Source: Clostridia bacterium (GTDB lineage: Bacteria; Bacillota; Clostridia; Oscillospirales; CAG-272). Taken from it: a stretch of 37,133 nt of DNA. The notes beneath the pieces were generated by a model that ran no database searches, had not been told where the DNA came from, and saw only the letters and a program-made list of their open reading frames with translations. A program made the position numbers and the translations under genes. How positions within the stretch are numbered: the stretch's first letter is position 1; every line of letters begins with the position of its first letter. Positions 32,847-37,133 of this stretch are shown here, piece after piece. Location of the stretch: positions 1 to 37,133 of the forward strand of contig JAGBTM010000047.1 in assembly GCA_017631325.1 (NCBI GenBank), given 5' to 3'.

Positions 32847-32856
32847 TTGTATACAA
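32847..32856. promoter_or_regulatory. GntR-type operator
   Basis: The perfect palindrome TTGTATACAA, flanked by a wider ATTGTAT-TCTTGT-ATACAAT inverted repeat (32840s-32857), sits just downstream of the -10. This is the core of the classic Bacillus GntR operator (ATACTTGTATACAAGTAT). The regulator is encoded in the operon it precedes. Confidence 0.75.
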
Positions 32857-32867
32857 TCGGTGAGGTT

Positions 32868-32896
32868 ATTATACTATATTATATTAAATTTGTCAA
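32868..32896 (-). promoter_or_regulatory. Consensus promoter of the citrate/2-oxoglutarate operon
   Basis: On the minus strand, TTGACA (32891-32896) and TATAAT (32868-32873) are perfect and separated by 17 bp. Confidence 0.85.
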
Positions 32897-32953
32897 GAGG
32901 GAGTGAAAAAATATTTATTTTAAAGTAGGGGCGTTAGATTGTGGGGGCGAGAA

Positions 32954-33045
32954 AACGTTTATTTTGATAGTGAGAGGGGCGTTTGCTTTTAGAAGAGAGG
33001 GGAACGTTTATTTTGATAGTGAGAGGGGCGTTTGCTTTTAGAAGA
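32954..33045. repeat. Two exact 43-base direct repeats
   Basis: The copies at 32954-32996 and 33003-33045 are identical over 43 bases and contain AACGTTTATTTTGATAGTGA. Degenerate partial copies lie on both sides. Confidence 0.85.
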
Positions 33046-33163
33046 TAGGGGGGTGTTTTTCTTTGGAAGAGTGTCAGGGCATGGGAAACGTTGGATTTTA
33101 GGAGCGAGGGAAAGCTTTATTTTGAACGGGGCTGCGTATAAAATCATCGGCGAGCCCTTTGGG

Positions 33164-33203
33164 TAAAAAAACCGCAGGGGGCGTTATTACCTCCTGCGGT
33201 TTA
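33164..33203 (-). terminator. Terminator of the P-type ATPase gene
   Basis: AAACCGCAGGAGG (minus strand) pairs with CCCCCTGCGGTTT, followed by a T run, about 95 bases after the ATPase stop. Confidence 0.8.
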
Positions 33204-33296
33204 TGCTTTGAAAGCGTTTTTGTACCTTTGACGAAAGTGCCCTTTGATGTGAAAAAACAGCTTTTCGTACGGGGTTAGTTGTATTTTAGCTTTCGG

Positions 33297-35981
33297 TTAG
33301 TTATTTACTTTTTTGTCGACTGCTCTGTGAATTACCTTAACGAGCTCGACTATCGGGATAATGAGAATTGCAAGGCCGAATGCGATGCCGTATTCCATAA
33401 TGTCGAGGTGAGCAAGCTCGAATGCGTTCGCAAGGAAATCAATTTCAACGACTGCGGTGGTGAGAAGAAGCGAGAGCGCGCCTGCTCCCCAGAGCCACAT
33501 GTTCTGTCCGTTGATTTTGAAAATCGAGCCGTGGAGCGAGCGCATATTGAAGGCGTGGCAAATCTCACAAAGCGAGAGGGTGAGGAACGCCATCGACGTA
33601 CCGAGCATTTCAGCCGAGTAGGTGCCGTTTGCGATAGCCTCTGCGTGATGAAGGTCTGCAAGATAAAATCTTCCTATGAGGTAGGATACCATCGTGATAA
33701 TCGTAACGAGAACACCCTGATATGCAACAGCAAAGCCAAGACCGCCTGAGAAGATACCCTCTTTGCTGTCGCGAGGCTTTCTGTTCATTATATTAGCCTC
33801 GGGCTTTTCCATACCGAGAGCAAGAGCGGGGAAGCAGTCGGTGATAAGGTTTATCCAAAGCAGATGAACGGGTGCGAAAATCGAAAATCCGAAGAGGGTT
33901 GCGAAGAATATCGTAAGAACCTCGGACAGATTAGAGGCAAGAAGGAACTGAATGGCCTTGCGGATATTGTCGTAAATTCTTCTGCCCTCGCCGACGGCAG
34001 AAACGATGGTTGCAAAGTTGTCGTCTGCGAGTATCATATCGGCAACGTTCTTGGTAACATCGGTACCCGTGATACCCATACCTACGCCGATGTCGGCATT
34101 CTTGATAGAGGGTGCGTCGTTGACACCGTCACCGGTCATAGCGGTGACCTTGCCCTTCTTTCTCCAAGCATTGACAATTCTGGTCTTATGCTCGGGCTGA
34201 ACGCGTGCGTAAACCGAGTATTTTTCAACCTCAGCCTCAAAATCCTCGTCGGAAATGTTGTCAAGCTCTGCGCCCGTTATTGCTTGGCTCTTATCGGTTA
34301 TGATGCCAAGCTGCATAGCGATAGCAACGGCCGTATCCTTGTGGTCGCCCGTAATCATAATGGGGCGTATACCTGCAGAGCGGCATTCGTCGATAGCGGG
34401 CTTAACCTCGGGACGAACGGGGTCTATCATACCGACAAGACCTATGAAGCAAAGCTCACACTCAACACTATCGGGCTCGTATGCCTCAGGCTCTGCTGTG
34501 AGAACCTTTTCTGCCGCTGCAAGAACACGGAGAGCGCGGTCCGCCATATTTTTGTTGGCTGTGAGTATTTCCGCGCGAAGCGTGTCCGTCATATCAACGA
34601 CACCGTCATCGGTGAGAGCCTTGGTGCATTTCTTAAGAAGCTCGTCGGGCGCGCCCTTAGTGAACTGAATGAAGGAGCCGTCCTGTGTCCTGTGAACCGT
34701 GGACATCATTTTTCTTCCGGAGTCAAAGGGAACCTCGCCTATTCTTACGAGCTCACTTTTCTGAACGTTCTTTGAGAGGCCGAGCTTCTCGGCGTAATTA
34801 ACGAGAGCGCACTCGGTGGGCTCGCCTACTGCCGTGCCGACCTCGGTATCGAACTCAGCGTCGGAGCAGAGCGACATAGCGTTTGCAAGTCTATTTTCGT
34901 CCTTTGAGTAGTGGTCTACTACCGTCATCTTGTTCTGGGTAAGAGTACCCGTTTTGTCCGAGCAGATAATCTGAGTACAGCCAAGCGTTTCAACCGCGGT
35001 GAGCTTACGGATAATCGCGTTGCGCTTTGACATATTCGTAACGCCTATCGAAAGCACGATGGTAACGACGGTTGCAAGTCCCTCGGGGATAGCGGCAACT
35101 GCCAGAGAAATGGCTATCATAAAGGAGTTAAGTATCGGGTCAAAGCCTATACCGTCACGGATAAGCTGTACTGCGAAAATGATAACGCAGATGCCTATAA
35201 CGAGATAGGTGAGTATCTTAGAGAGGTCCGCGAGCTTAATCTGAAGGGGAGTTTTGCCTTCCTCAGCCTTGGCAAGCGCGTCTGCGATTTTGCCCATTTC
35301 GGTGTCCATACCCGTGGCAGTAACTACTGCCTTGCCGCGTCCGTAAACTACGGTTGAACCCATAAATACCATGTTTTTACGGTCACCGAGCGCAACGTCG
35401 CCTGATGCAGATGCCGAGAGGGACTCGACCTTTTTGTCTACGGGAACCGACTCGCCTGTGAGAGCCGCCTCCTCAATTTTCATTGAGGCACATTCGATTA
35501 TACGGGCGTCTGCGGGAACGGAGTCTCCTGCTTCAAGTACGATAATATCACCGACTACAAGCTCCTCGCTGGGCACGGATATTTGTTTTCCGTCGCGGAT
35601 AACCTTGCTTTGAGCCTTGGACATTTCCTGAAGCGCCTCGATAGCCTTCTCGGCCTTGCTCTCCTGGAGCACTCCGAGTACTGCGTTGATAAGAACGACA
35701 GCAAGAATAATAACTACGTCGGCAGGGAATTCAAATCCGTGCTGGAGACCGTTATAAATCTCAACGCCTGCCGAAATTGCGGCTGCAACGAGAAGAATAA
35801 TGGTCATAGGCTCGCAAAGCTGCTTGAAGAAGCGATGAAGAAGCGATTCCTTCTTTGCTTCGGCAAGCTTGTTCTTGCCGTTTTTCTCAAGTCTTTGTGA
35901 TGCTTCGGTGCTCGAAAGACCGTCGGGTGTGCTTCCGACACTCTCGATTACCTCGGAGCTATCCTTTAAATAGTGTTTCAT
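33297..35981 (-). CDS. P-type cation ATPase (type II; Ca2+/Mn2+ exporter)
   Basis: An 894-residue SERCA-like pump. The phosphorylated Asp342 lies in ICSDKTGTLT. TGES (actuator) and MTGDGVNDAPSIKNADIGVGMG (hinge) are intact. IPEGL in the fourth membrane segment and NLITDC in the sixth are the usual Ca2+/Mn2+ ligand motifs. Hydrophobic segments are present near 55-105 and 260-325, with a six-helix C-terminal block from about 690. A yybP-ykoY riboswitch in its leader indicates Mn2+ responsiveness, as for the YoaB-type pump of Lactococcus lactis. I infer Mn2+ export or Mn2+/Ca2+ transport; sequence motifs alone cannot separate the ions. It is monocistronic, with its own promoter and terminator. 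Confidence 0.96.
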   Translation of the reverse strand: MKHYLKDSSEVIESVGSTPDGLSSTEASQRLEKNGKNKLAEAKKESLLHRFFKQLCEPMTIILLVAAAISAGVEIYNGLQHGFEFPADVVIILAVVLINAVLGVLQESKAEKAIEALQEMSKAQSKVIRDGKQISVPSEELVVGDIIVLEAGDSVPADARIIECASMKIEEAALTGESVPVDKKVESLSASASGDVALGDRKNMVFMGSTVVYGRGKAVVTATGMDTEMGKIADALAKAEEGKTPLQIKLADLSKILTYLVIGICVIIFAVQLIRDGIGFDPILNSFMIAISLAVAAIPEGLATVVTIVLSIGVTNMSKRNAIIRKLTAVETLGCTQIICSDKTGTLTQNKMTVVDHYSKDENRLANAMSLCSDAEFDTEVGTAVGEPTECALVNYAEKLGLSKNVQKSELVRIGEVPFDSGRKMMSTVHRTQDGSFIQFTKGAPDELLKKCTKALTDDGVVDMTDTLRAEILTANKNMADRALRVLAAAEKVLTAEPEAYEPDSVECELCFIGLVGMIDPVRPEVKPAIDECRSAGIRPIMITGDHKDTAVAIAMQLGIITDKSQAITGAELDNISDEDFEAEVEKYSVYARVQPEHKTRIVNAWRKKGKVTAMTGDGVNDAPSIKNADIGVGMGITGTDVTKNVADMILADDNFATIVSAVGEGRRIYDNIRKAIQFLLASNLSEVLTIFFATLFGFSIFAPVHLLWINLITDCFPALALGMEKPEANIMNRKPRDSKEGIFSGGLGFAVAYQGVLVTIITMVSYLIGRFYLADLHHAEAIANGTYSAEMLGTSMAFLTLSLCEICHAFNMRSLHGSIFKINGQNMWLWGAGALSLLLTTAVVEIDFLANAFELAHLDIMEYGIAFGLAILIIPIVELVKVIHRAVDKKVNN

Positions 35982-36013
35982 TTTATTCCTCCTAAATAAA
36001 TTTTACGCATTAA

Positions 36014-36140
36014 AAAAACAAAAAAGACCTCTGCAACACTCCGTTGCAAAAGTCTTGCCATCGATAGACCCGTATAACCAGGCTGTGAGCCGAGATGGTG
36101 GTCAACGGAAATGCATAGCATTCAGCTACTCCCTTTTACA
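36014..36140 (-). ncRNA. yybP-ykoY (Mn2+) riboswitch
   Basis: On the minus strand, the conserved 5' part AAAAGGGAGTAGCTG (about 36123-36137) and 3' part GATGGCAAGACTTTT (about 36048-36063) bracket the aptamer core (GTTGACCACCATCTCGGCTC), which fits the yybP-ykoY fold. The 5' AAAAG and 3' CTTTT can form P1. The same CTTTTGCAAC strand can instead pair with GTTGCAGAGG to form the terminator at 36019-36059, a mutually exclusive pairing expected of a transcriptional ON switch. It lies between the promoter (36147-36175) and the ATPase start. Confidence 0.88.
36019..36059 (-). terminator. Riboswitch-controlled terminator
   Basis: AAGACTTTTGCAAC pairs with GTTGCAGAGGTCTT (minus strand), followed by a long T run. 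It shares sequence with riboswitch P1. Confidence 0.82.
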
Positions 36141-36146
36141 AGCGGT

Positions 36147-36175
36147 ATTATACCACTAATGAGCGGCTTTGTCAA
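36147..36175 (-). promoter_or_regulatory. Consensus promoter of the ATPase gene
   Basis: TTGACA (36170-36175) and TATAAT (36147-36152) on the minus strand are perfect with 17-bp spacing, directly before the riboswitch. Confidence 0.85.
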
Positions 36176-36498
36176 GGGTTTTTTTGGCTTTTTTGGGGCT
36201 AAGAGGCTACAACTAATATTTTAATACGCGCAATGCGTGTGTGTGGCTGACGAGCCAAGCTGTGAAAATCCGATTTCCTTTTTGACGAAACCACGGCGCC
36301 GTAACAAAAAGAAAAATCCTTATTTTTAGGCATAAATGCAAACAAAAGGTGACAAAAAGCAGAGAAAACCGAGAGTTTTTCAAGGTGTTCTCTGCTTTTT
36401 GGTAGAATTTTATTGTGCTTTGGAAGTAACTTTTTGCTTTGGCCTTTGTGCCGCTTTAAATTTTTCTTGCTGGACTTGGCCGTGGCTAATAGCGGCTT
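36176..36498. other. Intergenic region upstream of the ATPase promoter
   Basis: No gene is supported. It holds a terminator-like hairpin (36354-36400) and AT-rich sequence. Confidence 0.55.
36354..36400. terminator. Terminator downstream of the truncated minus-strand gene
   Basis: AAAAAGCAGAGAA (36354-36366) pairs with TTCTCTGCTTTTT (36388-36400). A/T runs on both ends make it usable in both directions; it lies about 100 bases past the stop of the edge gene. Confidence 0.75.
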
Positions 36499-37133
36499 TT
36501 ATGCAGCGTAGACCACAGTGTAGCCCTCACCGTTTACGGTGTAGCCTGCGTCGTAGATGTTATCGCCGGGCTTGATGGTTGTGGCCCCGCCCACGGTGTC
36601 GTCGTATTCAAGACCGGGAAGGTCGGGAACCGAGGGATATACAACCTCACCCGAGCCCATCTGAATGGCGTTAATAAACTCGTTGATTTGTTCTATATAT
36701 TCGTAAAGCTCGGTCATGGTGCGTGCTGTTTCAATAACGTCACGAAGCCTGTGAAACTCTTCTATGTCCTCTATGGAAGGTTGGCGTATTTCCGAAACGT
36801 ACGCCCATCTCTCGTCGACATATTTGAGTTCATCCTGTATTCTCTCTTCGGTTGCGAGCATATCAATAGAGCCGTCTGCGTTAATGATATATTCCTCGTT
36901 TGCGAAGATGAAGATGGACTGCTCTCTGTCATAGAAGAGCCAAACGGAGATAGACGCGCCCATGGGAGTAAAGTACTCTGCTACGTAGTAGCCGGGGCCT
37001 GTGTAGGGGCCGTAAACCTTGAGGTACTGGCCCTCCATAGGATAGATGTTGACTATAATTTCGGTGCTCTCGTCGGGAAGAATATATCCGCACTCGCCGC
37101 TCTCGAGGTCGTAGTAGAGCACCATATCGAACA
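36499..37133 (-). CDS. Unidentified protein, C-terminal part (cut by window edge)
   Basis: At least 210 residues are present and the frame runs open to the window edge, so the start is missing. I do not recognise a family. The visible part has a beta-rich first half with many Tyr/Gly residues (YILPDESTEIIVNIYP, YLKVYGPYTGPGYY) and a segment (about 95-150) with coiled-coil-like helices (IEDIEEFHRLRDVIETARTM). A hydrophilic Gly-rich tail follows. The composition suggests an extracytoplasmic or surface protein, which is inference. Confidence 0.7.
   Translation of the reverse strand, partial: FDMVLYYDLESGECGYILPDESTEIIVNIYPMEGQYLKVYGPYTGPGYYVAEYFTPMGASISVWLFYDREQSIFIFANEEYIINADGSIDMLATEERIQDELKYVDERWAYVSEIRQPSIEDIEEFHRLRDVIETARTMTELYEYIEQINEFINAIQMGSGEVVYPSVPDLPGLEYDDTVGGATTIKPGDNIYDAGYTVNGEGYTVVYAA

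Larger units (their letters stand above)
32816..33296. other. Intergenic region between the citrate operon and the ATPase
   Basis: It contains the citrate operon promoter and operator, two exact 43-base direct repeats (32954-32996 and 33003-33045) with degenerate flanks, and the ATPase terminator (33164-33203). I see no gene in it. Confidence 0.6.

Noticed and set aside
33864..34775. Plus-strand frame of ~300 codons opposite the ATPase
   Set aside because: Antisense shadow of a strongly conserved P-type ATPase; no recognisable motifs.

Overview
The window looks like a chromosomal segment from an anaerobic, endospore-forming member of the Firmicutes (class Clostridia, probably an uncultured gut lineage). 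The evidence is a SpoIIE phosphatase with Spo0A-type boxes, a tiny SpoVM, class III ribonucleotide reductase (NrdD/NrdG), a Re-type citrate synthase with aconitase and isocitrate dehydrogenase, and mid-GC genes separated by AT-rich spacers. I see no rRNA, tRNA, phage, transposase or CRISPR. The species cannot be named from the sequence alone.

Layout. 1-1512: hairpin-rich DNA, then a lipoprotein HtrA-like protease (-). 1913-4070: SDR oxidoreductase, flavin reductase-like protein with a repetitive basic tail, and an XRE regulator (+). 4658-7280: spoIIE behind Spo0A-like boxes, then a 27-codon spoVM. 7572-8969 (-): truB, a 23-bp tandem array and a SLOG-fold protein. 9163-10799: ACT protein plus UPF0210 protein. 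11241-17330: a fatty-acid/phospholipid block (fakA, plsX, DegV/FakB-like, GNAT-like acyltransferase, acyl carrier protein) interspersed with at least six copies of a ~91-bp palindromic element. 17626-23177: nrdG, a divergent XRE/SLOG pair sharing an inverted repeat, then nrdD fused to a glutaredoxin-like domain (with two NrdR-type boxes) and a thioredoxin-reductase-like flavoprotein. 23550-27067: a small lipoprotein and an XRE regulator (-), divergent from a large BspA-like leucine-rich-repeat lipoprotein. 27230-32815 (-): Re-citrate synthase, GntR/FCD regulator, aconitase and isocitrate dehydrogenase, an operon for 2-oxoglutarate/glutamate supply behind a consensus promoter and GntR-type palindrome. 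33297-36175 (-): a P-type cation ATPase preceded by a yybP-ykoY (Mn2+) riboswitch. 36499-37133: the C-terminal part of an unidentified protein cut by the window edge.

How the genes work together. FakA, the DegV protein, PlsX and ACP handle acyl-phosphate and acyl-ACP for membrane lipid synthesis. NrdG activates NrdD, and the fused CPKC domain together with the neighbouring flavoprotein could supply its electrons. The order spoVM ... fakA(yloV) ... plsX ... acp recalls the ancestral Bacillus order.

The most unusual signals are non-coding: the 91-bp structured repeat family, three arrays of short hairpins joined by constant linkers, and the tendency of several unrelated repeats to begin exactly at stop codons. 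On the protein side, the NrdD-glutaredoxin fusion next to a TrxB-like enzyme lacking the usual NADPH 2'-phosphate motif, and the XRE/SLOG pair, deserve attention.
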